Source of the DNA: Hymenobacter crusticola
Lineage (GTDB): Bacteria > Bacteroidota > Bacteroidia > Cytophagales > Hymenobacteraceae
Length of the DNA: 64,000 bases
Assembly: GCF_002154225.1 (NCBI RefSeq)
Contig: NZ_MTSE01000015.1
Location: forward strand, 1 to 64,000
Reading direction: 5' to 3'
In this document: positions 8,476-17,001 of the stretch, piece by piece
Position numbering within the stretch: position 1 is the first letter of the stretch
Layout: every line of letters begins with the position of its first letter
Position numbers and translations under genes: made by a program
The notes under the pieces: generated by a model
The model's input: only the letters and a program-made list of their open reading frames with translations
The model's database searches: none
Told to the model about the DNA's origin: nothing

Positions 8476-10209
8476 ATGATCCACTACTACGTTTCGTTTG
8501 ACAATCCGCTTACTTTCTACGTGCAGGTGCAGATGACTTTTGAGGTTTCTGCCGCCACTCAGGAGGCTGTGGAGTTACAGTTACCAGCCTGGCGTCCGGG
8601 CCGGTATGAGTTGCAGAATTTTGCGCAAAAAATTCAGCGTGTAGTCATTGAAGATGCTGCTTCAGGCGAGAATCTAGCTTTTGAGAAAACTACCAAGGAC
8701 CGTTGGCAAGTAGCTAACGCTGCGGGCCGAACCTTGCGCGTGCGCTACAACTTTTATGCGCATCAAATGGATGCAGGGGGTTCGTGGCTCGATGAATCGC
8801 AGCTTTATCTTAACGGAGTCCAGTGCTTCATGTACATCGAAGGACGCCGGGACGAAACTTGCCAACTTACCTTAGCTTTGCCGGACGGCTGGCAAATCGC
8901 CTGCGGCATGCCCCAGAGTGGCCCAAACGCGCTACAAGCTAAGAACTTCGATGAATTAGTTGAATGCCCGCTTATTGCTAGCGCGAGCATTCAACACCGT
9001 GAATACCAAGTGGAAGGTATTCCCTTCTATGTCTGGATGCAAGGCGAATGTGCACCCGATTGGGGCCGTGTTGTGCGCGACTTCACAGCTTTCTCTACCG
9101 AGCAAGTCTCTCTTTTTGGTGGCTTTCCTGTTGCAGATTATCACTTTTTAAATCAGATATTACCTTATAAGCATTATCACGGCGTAGAACACACTAATTC
9201 CACAGTGATTACCCTAGGTCCGGGCGAGCTTCTGATGACGGAAGGTTTGTACAAGGAGTTCTTAGGCGTGAGTTGCCACGAGCTGTTCCATACGTGGAAT
9301 ATCAAAAGCATTCGGCCGGCTGAGATGCTGCCGTACGATTACACCCGAGAAAACTATTTCCGCACCTGCTATATCGCTGAGGGCGTCACGACTTACTATG
9401 GCGAGTACCTGCTAGCGCGTAGTGGTGTGCGCACGGCCGAGCAATATTTTGAAGAGTTAAATACGGTGCTGCGCAAGCACTACGACGATTACGGTCGCTT
9501 TAATCTTTCGTTAGCAGATGCTTCCATGGACTTGTGGCTTGACGGCTACAAGGCTGGCGTGCCCGACCGTAAAGTATCGGTGTATCATAAAGGAGCCTTA
9601 GTAGCCCTGCTACTCGATCTTACTATCCGACGGCTCTCCCACCATCAGCGTAGCCTCGACGATGTGATGCGGCGGCTATGGGAGGAATTTGGAAGAGTTG
9701 GAAGCGGCTACACGGAACAAGATTACATCCGCATTGTATCGGAAGTGGCGGGCCAATCGATGCAGCGCTACTTCGACCAATTTGTGTATGGAACTGCACC
9801 GTTGGAAGATCCCCTTAACAGAGTGCTTACCTTTGTCGGATGCCAATTACGTATCCGCGAAAATGCTTCTGTTTCGGAAGGGCTATTTGGGTTCCGAACA
9901 GCGGTAAAGAGCGAGCGGACAGAAGTAACGGCGATTCTGCCTAGCTCACCAGCCGCAGCGGTCCTGACGGTTGACGACGAAATTATTGCCGTGAACGGGC
10001 GTCGAGTCACCATGAATTTGCAAAGCTTGTTTGCAGATGGTGCCCAGCAATACGAAGTAAGCATCTTCCGGCAAAGCCGCTTGGTAACTGTCACGCTGGT
10101 TGCTTCGGCAGAACAACGCTTCTGGCAAAAAATAACGGTCGAAAAATTGCCTGATGCTACGCCCGAGCAGCAAGCTAGCTTTCAGCAATGGCTTAAGCAG
10201 GCGTTTTAG
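8476..10209 (+). CDS. M61 family glycyl-type metallopeptidase with PDZ domain
   Basis: The 577-residue protein has the M61 layout. An N-terminal beta domain (residues ~1-170) is followed by a zinc peptidase domain with HELFH (about residue 272) and the AEGVTTYYGEY segment that supplies the third ligand. A C-terminal PDZ-like domain (~460-555) contains VDDEIIAVNGRRV. There is no clear signal peptide, so a cytoplasmic location is likely. M61 enzymes release N-terminal Gly or Ala from peptides. A TTG start at 8452 would add eight residues; ATG at 8476 (MIHYYVSFDNP) matches the family start better. Confidence 0.9.
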   Translation: MIHYYVSFDNPLTFYVQVQMTFEVSAATQEAVELQLPAWRPGRYELQNFAQKIQRVVIEDAASGENLAFEKTTKDRWQVANAAGRTLRVRYNFYAHQMDAGGSWLDESQLYLNGVQCFMYIEGRRDETCQLTLALPDGWQIACGMPQSGPNALQAKNFDELVECPLIASASIQHREYQVEGIPFYVWMQGECAPDWGRVVRDFTAFSTEQVSLFGGFPVADYHFLNQILPYKHYHGVEHTNSTVITLGPGELLMTEGLYKEFLGVSCHELFHTWNIKSIRPAEMLPYDYTRENYFRTCYIAEGVTTYYGEYLLARSGVRTAEQYFEELNTVLRKHYDDYGRFNLSLADASMDLWLDGYKAGVPDRKVSVYHKGALVALLLDLTIRRLSHHQRSLDDVMRRLWEEFGRVGSGYTEQDYIRIVSEVAGQSMQRYFDQFVYGTAPLEDPLNRVLTFVGCQLRIRENASVSEGLFGFRTAVKSERTEVTAILPSSPAAAVLTVDDEIIAVNGRRVTMNLQSLFADGAQQYEVSIFRQSRLVTVTLVASAEQRFWQKITVEKLPDATPEQQASFQQWLKQAF

Positions 10210-10239
10210 TTTTGTGTATTGTTAGTGGGTAGCGTTCCA

Positions 10240-11058
10240 ATGCTCCGGCCTCGTTTATTATTGGTAGTGGCTTTGCCAACAACCCTAGCAGCCTGCACCT
10301 TCCGCATGCCGCTAGCAGAGCGCCCGCGTCCGGTCGTGAATGTTATGCCACCAGTGACGCTACTACCGCCACCCAAGCCTCCCCGCATTTACAGCCTAGC
10401 ACACCTCGACACGTTGGCGGTGCACCGCACGCATGTGCTCGCCATTTATCCGGCGGCGCGTAGTGCCTACGATGCCCTACCTAGCCCTGAGTGGATGCGT
10501 ACCGGCAATACTGAGGAGGGCGAAGGCAGCGAGCTAGACATAGATCCGCAAAAAGAAGAGCGCCAACGCTTACGCAACGCCGGACCAACGGTGAAACGGG
10601 CGGGGCGTACGTTGTGGCTACACCCAACGGCTCATCCACCTCTGCGGCTCATGGATAACCCGGCAGAAGATTACGATACCAACATCGCCTACGAGTACAT
10701 TGCTTCACTCCCAAAAATCGGCCAGTGGCTTTTGTCAGTGCACTTGTATGAGGGCGGCTATTATGTGCTGATTGATCAACGGACTGGCCGTCGCACGCCT
10801 ATTTGGGGGCCACCTGCTATATCACCCAATGGCCGGCACTTTGTGTGTGGCAACTCTGACGTGCTAGCGCACTATGAGCCTAACGGCTTGCAAGTATGGT
10901 CGGCGGAAGGCACACCCCGCTTGCTTTGGGAGCGAGAAACTGAATGGGGTGTGCAAGAACCTCGTTGGCTTGACAACCACTCCATCCTCTTTCAACAAGA
11001 CTTCTTTGACAAAGACGACGTAGATACCCGCGTGGTGCGCATGAAAGTCATACCCTAG
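10240..11058 (+). CDS. uncharacterised lipoprotein
   Basis: The 272-residue product starts at ATG 10240 with a lipoprotein signal and lipobox (TLAAC, Cys about residue 18). A Pro-rich stretch follows (VMPPVTLLPPPKPPR), then a domain that looks like a beta-propeller or WD-like fragment (segments such as GPPAISPNGRHFVCGNSD and PRWLDNHSILF). I do not recognise the family. It begins 30 bases after the M61 peptidase gene on the same strand and may be co-transcribed with it. A strong bidirectional hairpin ends the unit 16 bases past the stop. Confidence 0.7.
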   Translation: MLRPRLLLVVALPTTLAACTFRMPLAERPRPVVNVMPPVTLLPPPKPPRIYSLAHLDTLAVHRTHVLAIYPAARSAYDALPSPEWMRTGNTEEGEGSELDIDPQKEERQRLRNAGPTVKRAGRTLWLHPTAHPPLRLMDNPAEDYDTNIAYEYIASLPKIGQWLLSVHLYEGGYYVLIDQRTGRRTPIWGPPAISPNGRHFVCGNSDVLAHYEPNGLQVWSAEGTPRLLWERETEWGVQEPRWLDNHSILFQQDFFDKDDVDTRVVRMKVIP

Positions 11059-11074
11059 GTTTGAGCTAGGTATA

Positions 11075-11124
11075 CCTCATAAAAAAGACCTTCTACACTA
11101 ACGTAGAAGGTCTTTTTTATGAGG
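11075..11124. terminator. bidirectional terminator, 22-bp perfect stem
   Basis: Perfect arms at 11075-11096 and 11103-11124 with a 6-base loop. The A-run on the left arm and T-run on the right arm give a U tract in either direction. It sits between two converging genes that stop at 11058 (+) and 11135 (-). Confidence 0.9.
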
Positions 11125-11134
11125 TGTTGCACGC

Positions 11135-11401
11135 CTACTTTGCGTTTTGCTGGCTAGGATTCGGATTGTTACGTGGCTTATTCACACGGCTATGGCGAAC
11201 TTCGTTGAAGTTACCACCGGGTGTGTTGCCCTTCGTTTCATTCCCTGTTTCCGTGATATGGTTCTGGTTCACGTTCTGCTGGGTACTACCGCTACCATGT
11301 GCTTCTGGGTCAACGGGCTTGTGCTGTAGAGCATCAGGGCCCATTGGGCTGTTCTCTTTCTTATTCGATTTACTCGGCGAATCGTTCTTATGCTTTTCCA
11401 T
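11135..11401 (-). CDS. small disordered hydrophilic protein
   Basis: This 88-residue product has no hydrophobic core and is dominated by Asn, Gly, Pro, Ser, Lys and His. It has no Cys, Trp or Phe beyond one or two residues, and should be intrinsically disordered and cytoplasmic. It is supported as a gene by its own ATG at 11401, by the matched convergent terminator right after its stop, and by the lack of any better frame here. I do not recognise a family; the composition recalls small stress-related disordered proteins. Confidence 0.55.
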   Translation of the reverse strand: MEKHKNDSPSKSNKKENSPMGPDALQHKPVDPEAHGSGSTQQNVNQNHITETGNETKGNTPGGNFNEVRHSRVNKPRNNPNPSQQNAK

Positions 11402-11513
11402 AACATTCGGCGCTAAGGTGAGAAGTAGAATACTCTTCTTACCTAGCCTAAACGCATTTGGTTGCTAAAACGCCCGACTAAATCCAGGTCTTTGCCTGGT
11501 AACTCTTTCTAAG

Positions 11514-12449
11514 CTAAACAGTAGCAGCCGTAGTGGCCGGCACTACCTTCACAAGTTCTGAGAACATAGCCTCGCGCGCTTCAATTTCTTCTTTGGTGAG
11601 GTTGAGCAACCGCTCCGTACCAAACTTTTCAACGCAAAAAGAAGCCATGGCGGAAGCATGAATTACCGCGCGCTTCATATTGTCGAAGCTGATGTCGTCG
11701 GAGGCAGCTAGGTAGCCGATAAAGCCGCCCGCAAATGTGTCACCGGCACCGGTTGGGTCAAATACCTCTTCCAATGGTAGAGCAGGCGCAAAGAAGATTT
11801 TGTTCTTGCAGAACAGCAGCGCACCATGCTCCCCCTTCTTAATAATCAGGTACTTTGGGCCTAGGGCCATGATTTTCTTAGCGGCTTTCACTAGTGAGTA
11901 TTCACCGGAAAGCTGACGTGCTTCTTCATCGTTGATGCTGAGCACGTCCACCATTTCAATGGTCGTCAGTAGCTCTTCCATTGCTACGTCCATCCAGAAG
12001 TTCATGGTGTCCATCACAATCAGCTTGGGCCGGTTGACGAGGCGCTGAATCACAAGACGCTGGATTTGAGGAGTCAGGTTGCCGAGCATCAAGTACTTAC
12101 AATCCTGGTAAGAATCAGGCAGAACAGGGTCGAAGTCAGCCAGTACGTTTAGCTCAGTTTGGAGCGTTTCGCGCAAGTTTAGATCATTAGAGTACTTACC
12201 CGACCAAAAAAACGATTTCTCCCCTTGTTTAATCTGCAAGCCTTGGGTATCGACACCATGCTCTTCCAACAACAGAATGTCAGATTGCGGGAAGTCGTCG
12301 CCGACTACGGCTACCATTTTCACGGGCTTCACTGAGTAAGAAGCGGAAAGGGTAGCATAAGTAGCTGCCCCACCAATGATTTTGTCGGTTTTGCCGAATG
12401 GCGTTTCTAACGCGTCGAACGCAACGGTACCGATAACTACTAAACTCAT
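11514..12449 (-). CDS. PfkB family carbohydrate/nucleoside kinase
   Basis: A 311-residue ribokinase-fold kinase. It shows the N-terminal glycine motif IGGAATYATLSAS (about residues 25-37) and the C-terminal signature DPTGAGDTFAGGFIGYL (about 230-246) with the catalytic Asp. The first possible start is 12506, but the fold begins at ATG 12449 (MSLVVIGTVAFD). The substrate cannot be set from sequence; sugar or adenosine kinases of this branch are candidates. It lies downstream of tRNA-His but behind the hairpin at 12514-12547, so it probably has its own promoter. Confidence 0.9.
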   Translation of the reverse strand: MSLVVIGTVAFDALETPFGKTDKIIGGAATYATLSASYSVKPVKMVAVVGDDFPQSDILLLEEHGVDTQGLQIKQGEKSFFWSGKYSNDLNLRETLQTELNVLADFDPVLPDSYQDCKYLMLGNLTPQIQRLVIQRLVNRPKLIVMDTMNFWMDVAMEELLTTIEMVDVLSINDEEARQLSGEYSLVKAAKKIMALGPKYLIIKKGEHGALLFCKNKIFFAPALPLEEVFDPTGAGDTFAGGFIGYLAASDDISFDNMKRAVIHASAMASFCVEKFGTERLLNLTKEEIEAREAMFSELVKVVPATTAATV

Positions 12450-12513
12450 AGAGGGAGAAGTAAAAAGTGATGCATGCAATGATTTCTGCTGTGCACAACG
12501 GCACAATCATAAA

Positions 12514-12547
12514 AAAAATCCCCGGAAAAGAATTTCCGGGGATTTTT
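12514..12547. terminator. terminator between tRNA-His and the PfkB kinase gene
   Basis: A 15-bp perfect stem, arms 12514-12528 and 12533-12547, with loop AGAA. The stem ends in A/T runs on both sides. On the minus strand it lies 14 bases past the tRNA 3' end and is the likely terminator of the tRNA transcript. Confidence 0.85.
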
Positions 12548-12561
12548 CGTCTTCTAATGAG

Positions 12562-12636
12562 GGTGGACAATGGGGCTCGAACCCACGACCTTCGGAATCA
12601 CAATCCGATGCTCTAACCAACTGAGCTATGACCACC
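12562..12636 (-). tRNA. tRNA-His (anticodon GTG)
   Basis: The minus strand folds as a tRNA of 75 bases including the extra G at -1, paired with C73, a hallmark of tRNA-His. The anticodon loop reads TTGTGAT, giving GTG. The D arm and the T arm with GTTCGAG are intact. The acceptor stem has one U-U mismatch at the fifth pair. The 3' CCA is not encoded. A TTG-N19-TACTTTTG promoter precedes it. Confidence 0.95.
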
Positions 12637-12654
12637 ATGTAGGTAATAGAGCCA

Positions 12655-12684
12655 CAAAAGTAGCGGATGGTCGGATTTATGCAA
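12655..12684 (-). promoter_or_regulatory. tRNA-His promoter
   Basis: On the minus strand, TTG lies at 12682-12684 and TACTTTTG at 12655-12662 with a 19-base spacer, fitting the Bacteroidota consensus. The tRNA 5' end is 19 bases further on, leaving a short leader for RNase P to remove. Confidence 0.7.
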
Positions 12685-12897
12685 TAGAACTGCGGATTAT
12701 TTTTTATGAACCTCACTGCTAGAACCTAGCTTATGACCTAGGTTGGCTACGCAACGGTGCTCCTAACAGACAGCGCCACTGTACAATAGCCGCTAAACTT
12801 AGCAGTTAAAGGGCGAACGAGAACATACCTAGCCGTGTTCCTACTGCCTTCCGTCGCTTCGCCGTACCTTTACGGCTCGTTTTCAAGTTACTTCATT

Positions 12898-14310
12898 ATG
12901 TCAGAATCCTCTGCTCCTCTTTCCTTCGCCGATTTTAAGCTCAATAAGCAGCTGTTAACTGCTGTAGCCGAAGCCGGCTTTGAGCATCCCACCCCCGTGC
13001 AGGAGCAGACGATTCCGTTGCTGTTGTCCGGGCATGATGTGCTAGGTATTGCGCAAACCGGCACGGGCAAAACGGCCGCCTTTGGCCTCCCGCTGCTCAT
13101 GAAAGTGAAATATGCGCAAGGCGTTCATCCTCGTGCGCTGGTGCTGGCGCCAACCCGAGAGCTAGCTATGCAGCTCGAAACGCACCTGAAGCGCCTAGCC
13201 ACGTACACTGATCTGCGCATCTTCGCTATTTACGGAGGCCTAGGTCCTAAGACGCAGATCGAAACCATCGCGCAGGGCGTTGACATCCTCATAGCTACGC
13301 CCGGCCGCCTGTTAGAGCTTTACTCGCAAGGCGATTTGGTCTTCAAGGAGCTCAAGACGCTGGTACTCGATGAGGCCGATAAGATGATGGACATGGGCTT
13401 TATGCCCCAAATTCGCCGCATTCTGGAGGTAATTCCGCGCAAGCGCCAGAACGTACTGTTCTCGGCTACCATGCCCGATAAGGTGGCTGTTTTAAGTGAG
13501 GAGTTCCTAGAATTTCCGGTACGGGTGGAAGTGACGCCGTCAGCCACTTCTGCGCAGACGGTGAGCCAGACGCTGTATCGTGTGCCGAACTTTCTCACCA
13601 AAATCAACTTACTCGACTACCTGCTGCTCGACTGGGACACGTTTCAGCGCGTCATGATTTTCTGCCGTACGAAGGAGCACGCCGACAACATCAACAACTT
13701 TCTAGCGCGAAAAGTAGTCGGTGAAGCTAGGGCCATCCATGGTAACAAAGGCCAGAATGCTCGCATCAATGCCATGGAAGCATTCCGCAATGGGGAGTTA
13801 CGCTTCTTAGTATCTACTGACGTAGCAGCCCGCGGCATCGACGTGCCCCAGGTAAGCCATGTCATCAACTTCGACGTGCCGCTCGTGTACGATGACTACG
13901 TGCACCGCATCGGACGTACAGGCCGGGCAGCGCACACGGGGGCAGCCATCACCTTTGCTAATGAGGCCGAGATGCACCACATGGAACGCATTGCGGAGCT
14001 GATTCACCAAGAAATACCGGAACTGCCTCTTCCTCCCGAAGTGAAGGTGATGCCAACTACGTTTGAGGAGCAGCAAAGCATGGATCGAGAAATGGACGAG
14101 CGGCGGCGGCGCGAAGACCCAGACTTCAAAGGAGCTTTTCACGAGAAGAAAGCCCCTTTGCAGAAAACAATTGACAAGCGCACCGGCCTTCCGTATGTAG
14201 AAGGGCCTAATCGTAGTCAAAAAGGGAATAAGAAGCGACCCTCGCCAGGCAAAAGCCAGTCGCCCGCAGCAAAGGCCATTGCGAAGCTACGTGGCTCGCG
14301 CCGAAAGTAA
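12898..14310 (+). CDS. DEAD-box ATP-dependent RNA helicase (RhlE-like)
   Basis: The 470-residue protein carries the full motif set of DEAD-box RNA helicases: Q motif with PTPVQEQTIP, motif I AQTGTGKT, Ia PTRELA, Ib TPGRL, II DEAD, III SAT, V DVAARGIDVP and VI HRIGRTGRA. A basic, Lys/Arg/Pro-rich tail (residues ~400-470) follows, as in RhlE-type helicases of ribosome assembly and cold adaptation. ATG at 12898 gives the right N-terminus; the frame is open upstream to a GTG at 12835. It is a single gene, followed by two large hairpins. Confidence 0.95.
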   Translation: MSESSAPLSFADFKLNKQLLTAVAEAGFEHPTPVQEQTIPLLLSGHDVLGIAQTGTGKTAAFGLPLLMKVKYAQGVHPRALVLAPTRELAMQLETHLKRLATYTDLRIFAIYGGLGPKTQIETIAQGVDILIATPGRLLELYSQGDLVFKELKTLVLDEADKMMDMGFMPQIRRILEVIPRKRQNVLFSATMPDKVAVLSEEFLEFPVRVEVTPSATSAQTVSQTLYRVPNFLTKINLLDYLLLDWDTFQRVMIFCRTKEHADNINNFLARKVVGEARAIHGNKGQNARINAMEAFRNGELRFLVSTDVAARGIDVPQVSHVINFDVPLVYDDYVHRIGRTGRAAHTGAAITFANEAEMHHMERIAELIHQEIPELPLPPEVKVMPTTFEEQQSMDREMDERRRREDPDFKGAFHEKKAPLQKTIDKRTGLPYVEGPNRSQKGNKKRPSPGKSQSPAAKAIAKLRGSRRK

Positions 14311-14638
14311 GCTTAGCCTGCCTTTGCTAGGGGTGGTTTGTACCGCGCGTTATTTACGCAATTGCGGGGGTGTTAGCGGTGATTAGCCAGATTAACATGG
14401 CCCGACGGTACTGTAGGCTGAGAAGTAAGTCTTTTTTCATATGCAACAGGTAGCGGAGAGTAAAAGGCAGAGAAAACAGAGACAGTAGAATTAATCGCAC
14501 TTTTATTTTGCTAAAACTAAGAGAAAGGGCTAGGCTTGGAAATACCTATTAGTAGGTATTTCCAAGCCTAGCCCTTTCTCTTCTAATCAATTCATCATTA
14601 AACCAAAGAGCTCCCACTGTGATTAGGAGCTCTTTGGT
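14311..14638. other. intergenic stretch with two large hairpins
   Basis: No gene is seen between the helicase and the convergent small membrane protein gene. The first ~200 bases hold nothing I can name. The rest is taken up by two successive perfect inverted repeats (14519-14582 and 14591-14649), described separately. Confidence 0.6.
14519..14582. terminator. 30-bp perfect hairpin
   Basis: Arms 14519-14548 and 14553-14582 are exact reverse complements around a 4-base loop TTAG. This is far longer than a normal intrinsic terminator stem. It lies about 210 bases past the helicase stop and between converging genes, so a bidirectional terminator is the simplest role. The outer ends carry A/T-rich but short runs. 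Confidence 0.7.
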
Positions 14639-14649
14639 TTAATGATGAA
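14591..14649. terminator. 24-bp perfect hairpin overlapping a gene end
   Basis: Arms 14591-14614 and 14626-14649 are exact reverse complements with an 11-base loop. The right arm contains the stop codon and the last codons of the minus-strand gene 14639-15091. For that gene it would be a terminator whose stem begins inside the coding sequence. Confidence 0.7.
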
Positions 14650-15091
14650 AAATGGACAGGTGACTAAACCGGCAAGCTAGCATGGTAAGAGCAGCGGCCC
14701 AGAAGGCGGCGCTCCAAAGCATATGAAACAAAATTCTGGTCCTGGGCACATGTAGCTGCGTAGCGATGACTGTGCCGCCAATGGGACTGAACAAGATGGG
14801 CGTTAGGAAAGCAATACCTGGCATTCCGAAGCGTCGGAAAATACGCACAATTCCTCGGCTCCTTTTGCTGAATAACGGTTTGCCACGCAATTGCCGCCGT
14901 TGCCGCTGATGCAGCGCCCACGCCCGACCTAGCCCTGACACTACCACGACACTAGTCATCATCCCCGCCACCGTAAGCCCCCAGATAAGGCTAGGAGGCA
15001 GACCAGCGGCTGCACCTGCTACCGGGCCGCCCAGGAATTTGAGCATGCTCAGCAGGAAAACGGAAAGATATTTAACTGCGTACGGTATCAC
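14639..15091 (-). CDS. small integral membrane protein
   Basis: The 150-residue protein has four hydrophobic segments (about residues 5-25, 30-55, 90-112 and 120-140), with a basic cytoplasmic loop (RQRRQLRGKPLFSKRSRGIVRIFRRFG) between the second and third. The layout and the segment GMPGIAFLTPILFSPIGG resemble the putative small multidrug export family (PF06695), but this is a weak call from memory. It stands alone and converges on the helicase gene. Confidence 0.65.
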   Translation of the reverse strand: MIPYAVKYLSVFLLSMLKFLGGPVAGAAAGLPPSLIWGLTVAGMMTSVVVVSGLGRAWALHQRQRRQLRGKPLFSKRSRGIVRIFRRFGMPGIAFLTPILFSPIGGTVIATQLHVPRTRILFHMLWSAAFWAAALTMLACRFSHLSIFHH

Positions 15092-15194
15092 GAAACAGGT
15101 GTATTTGCGGAAAAGAGGTCAGGTTATCCTTAATCGATTAATGAAAATAACAAGTTACAAGACAAGTGCTTAGGATTGAAACATTACGTGTTCA

Positions 15195-15878
15195 TTACAA
15201 TTTACTGCCGTACGATAAATCACCAGCATCACCTAAGCCGGGTACGATATAAGCTTGCTCGTTGAGGCCATCGTCAACAGCCGCAACCCAGAGCGTAGCT
15301 TCCGGAATTTCACGCGTAACGTACTCCACCCCTTCTGGGCTAGCAATGACGGCGGCAATGTGTACCTGCCGAGGCTGGCCGAAGCGCACCATCGCCCGGT
15401 ATGTTTGTACCAATGATTTGCCAGAAGCGAGCATCGGATCGGCTAGGATCAACACCCGCTCGTCCAAATTTGGTGCCGTTAGGTAATCAAGCTGCACTTG
15501 CACTTGGGCTGTGCCCTCAATGCGGTATGCTGCTGCAAATGCACTAGGCGATTGATCGAAATAGTTGAGGAAGCCTTGATGAAACGGTAATCCTGCCCGC
15601 AACACGGTGGCTAGCACGGGAAAGTCGCGTAGCAGCTCCCCATCCGATTGCCCAAGGGGCGTCTGCACCGTTTTAGTGGTATAGCTCAGCTGCGAACTGA
15701 TCCGGTACGCTATAATTTCCCCGAGCCGTTGCAAGTTGCGCCGAAACCGCAAACTGTCGCGCTGCACATCCACGTCGCGTAGCTCTGCCAAGAAATGATT
15801 TGCTATCGAGGGCTCGGCGCACACAACGTGCACACGTTCAGGCAGAGAAGTATCGGAGGCGGGTGTTATGGTTTCCAT
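15195..15878 (-). CDS. upp: uracil phosphoribosyltransferase
   Basis: Upp converts uracil and PRPP to UMP in pyrimidine salvage. The 227-residue product has the PRPP-binding loop (VLILADPMLASGKSLV, about residues 140-155) and the family C-terminal uracil-binding segment ending GDAGDLSYG. ATG at 15878 is preferred over a TTG at 15890. Its start overlaps the end of the upstream GNAT/FemAB-like gene by 13 bases, so the two are probably translated from one mRNA. Confidence 0.93.
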   Translation of the reverse strand: METITPASDTSLPERVHVVCAEPSIANHFLAELRDVDVQRDSLRFRRNLQRLGEIIAYRISSQLSYTTKTVQTPLGQSDGELLRDFPVLATVLRAGLPFHQGFLNYFDQSPSAFAAAYRIEGTAQVQVQLDYLTAPNLDERVLILADPMLASGKSLVQTYRAMVRFGQPRQVHIAAVIASPEGVEYVTREIPEATLWVAAVDDGLNEQAYIVPGLGDAGDLSYGSKL

Positions 15879-16816
15879 AGCAAGTACCAAGGTTGACGGG
15901 TAGAGTAAGATAGAGCCGCGTATGAGGCGGGTGTTGCCCCGAAGTTGGCAAAAAAACGAGCAATTGACGGTATTATCCCTCCCTCAAAATCGAGAACCAA
16001 CCCAGGAGTACCCGCGTGCTGGCGGATCATATGATCGAGCAACAACAAGGGCGCCCCGGCTTGTTTGCCTGCCGGCGAGGCGGCCGCAAACAAGTAAATC
16101 AGGCCAGCCTGATGCTGTACGAACAGCGCACCAGCAAGTAAGTTATCGGTGTCAGGCTGGCGAACCTCCACAATTCTAGCTAGCTGCCGAGCTTGTAAGG
16201 CCTTCATTAAGGCATTTAGCTGCTCATAATGCCAGGCCTTCAATCCTGCTACCTCCCCTCCCTTATGCCGACGAAACAGTTGGATCAGCTCCTTCGCTGC
16301 TACTGCTTCTGTTACTATTAACGGTCGAACTTGCTCTAAATTGCGGCGCAACCGTCGTCGGTAATCGGCACTATAACGGGCCTGTAAGGTGGCGTAATCA
16401 GTGGCTAGGTCTAGCAGATACGTGCGGCGCTCCGTAAAAGTGAAGTCAGCGGGCAATGGAGGCACCAGGTTATTTACGTTTGCTTGCGTATAAAAACGCG
16501 AAAAGCGGCCAGCCGTCATTGCTAAATAATCTGCTATAACTCGGTGCTGACTTTCTTTGGTAGTGAGCAAACCTAGTTGCTGCGTGAAAGCTGGCTGGTA
16601 CACTTGCCGGCCCCAAGGCCGCCATTTGCAAGGAAGTGGTAGCACCGAGGTATATGCATCGGTTTCGGCATGTAGCTCCACCACAGCATCCCATTGCTTA
16701 GCGGTTGCCCCTAGCCACCACGAATACGCGTAAGGCACAGCTGCTTGGGAGGCGGCTACGCAAGCGTCCCAAGCAGCTAGGTTGATTTCGGCGTGGCGAA
16801 GGTAGCGGAGTGACAC
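15866..16816 (-). CDS. GNAT/FemAB-like acyltransferase, uncharacterised
   Basis: The 316-residue soluble protein has the look of the FemAB/GNAT double fold: an N-terminal domain with YAYSWWLGATAKQWDAVV and a C-terminal half with LLAGALFVQHQAGLIYLFAAASPAGK (split here by my reading). The final part, LVLDFEGGIIPSIARFFANFG, matches the last strands of that fold. Members transfer aminoacyl or acyl groups, often to cell-wall or cell-surface substrates; the substrate here is unknown. It overlaps upp by 13 bases and is its upstream operon partner. Confidence 0.65.
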   Translation of the reverse strand: MSLRYLRHAEINLAAWDACVAASQAAVPYAYSWWLGATAKQWDAVVELHAETDAYTSVLPLPCKWRPWGRQVYQPAFTQQLGLLTTKESQHRVIADYLAMTAGRFSRFYTQANVNNLVPPLPADFTFTERRTYLLDLATDYATLQARYSADYRRRLRRNLEQVRPLIVTEAVAAKELIQLFRRHKGGEVAGLKAWHYEQLNALMKALQARQLARIVEVRQPDTDNLLAGALFVQHQAGLIYLFAAASPAGKQAGAPLLLLDHMIRQHAGTPGLVLDFEGGIIPSIARFFANFGATPASYAALSYSTRQPWYLLWKP

Positions 16817-17001
16817 AGGTGCTGAGAAGAGTAGTAGCCCAAATGGTTGGTTAGCAATTTGCTCTTAAAAGTAAGACGTGCGCTCTGACAAGCTGCTACG
16901 TGTGTTCTTCTACTGTCTTCTCGTGTGCACTCCACCACAACTGCGTAGGTTTGTACAACTGTGCTGTACTACCACCCAGCCTGCGGCGTTCTACCTACCT
17001 T

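Noticed and set aside
11124..11468. Plus-strand 114-codon frame opposite the disordered protein
   Set aside because: It begins in the terminator and has the hydrophobic, Phe/Leu/Trp-rich look of an antisense shadow; the minus-strand frame has its own ATG and a matching terminator.
12835..12897. Longer helicase start at GTG 12835
   Set aside because: The extra 21 residues do not look like protein of this family and include a -7-like TACCTTTA; ATG 12898 fits better.
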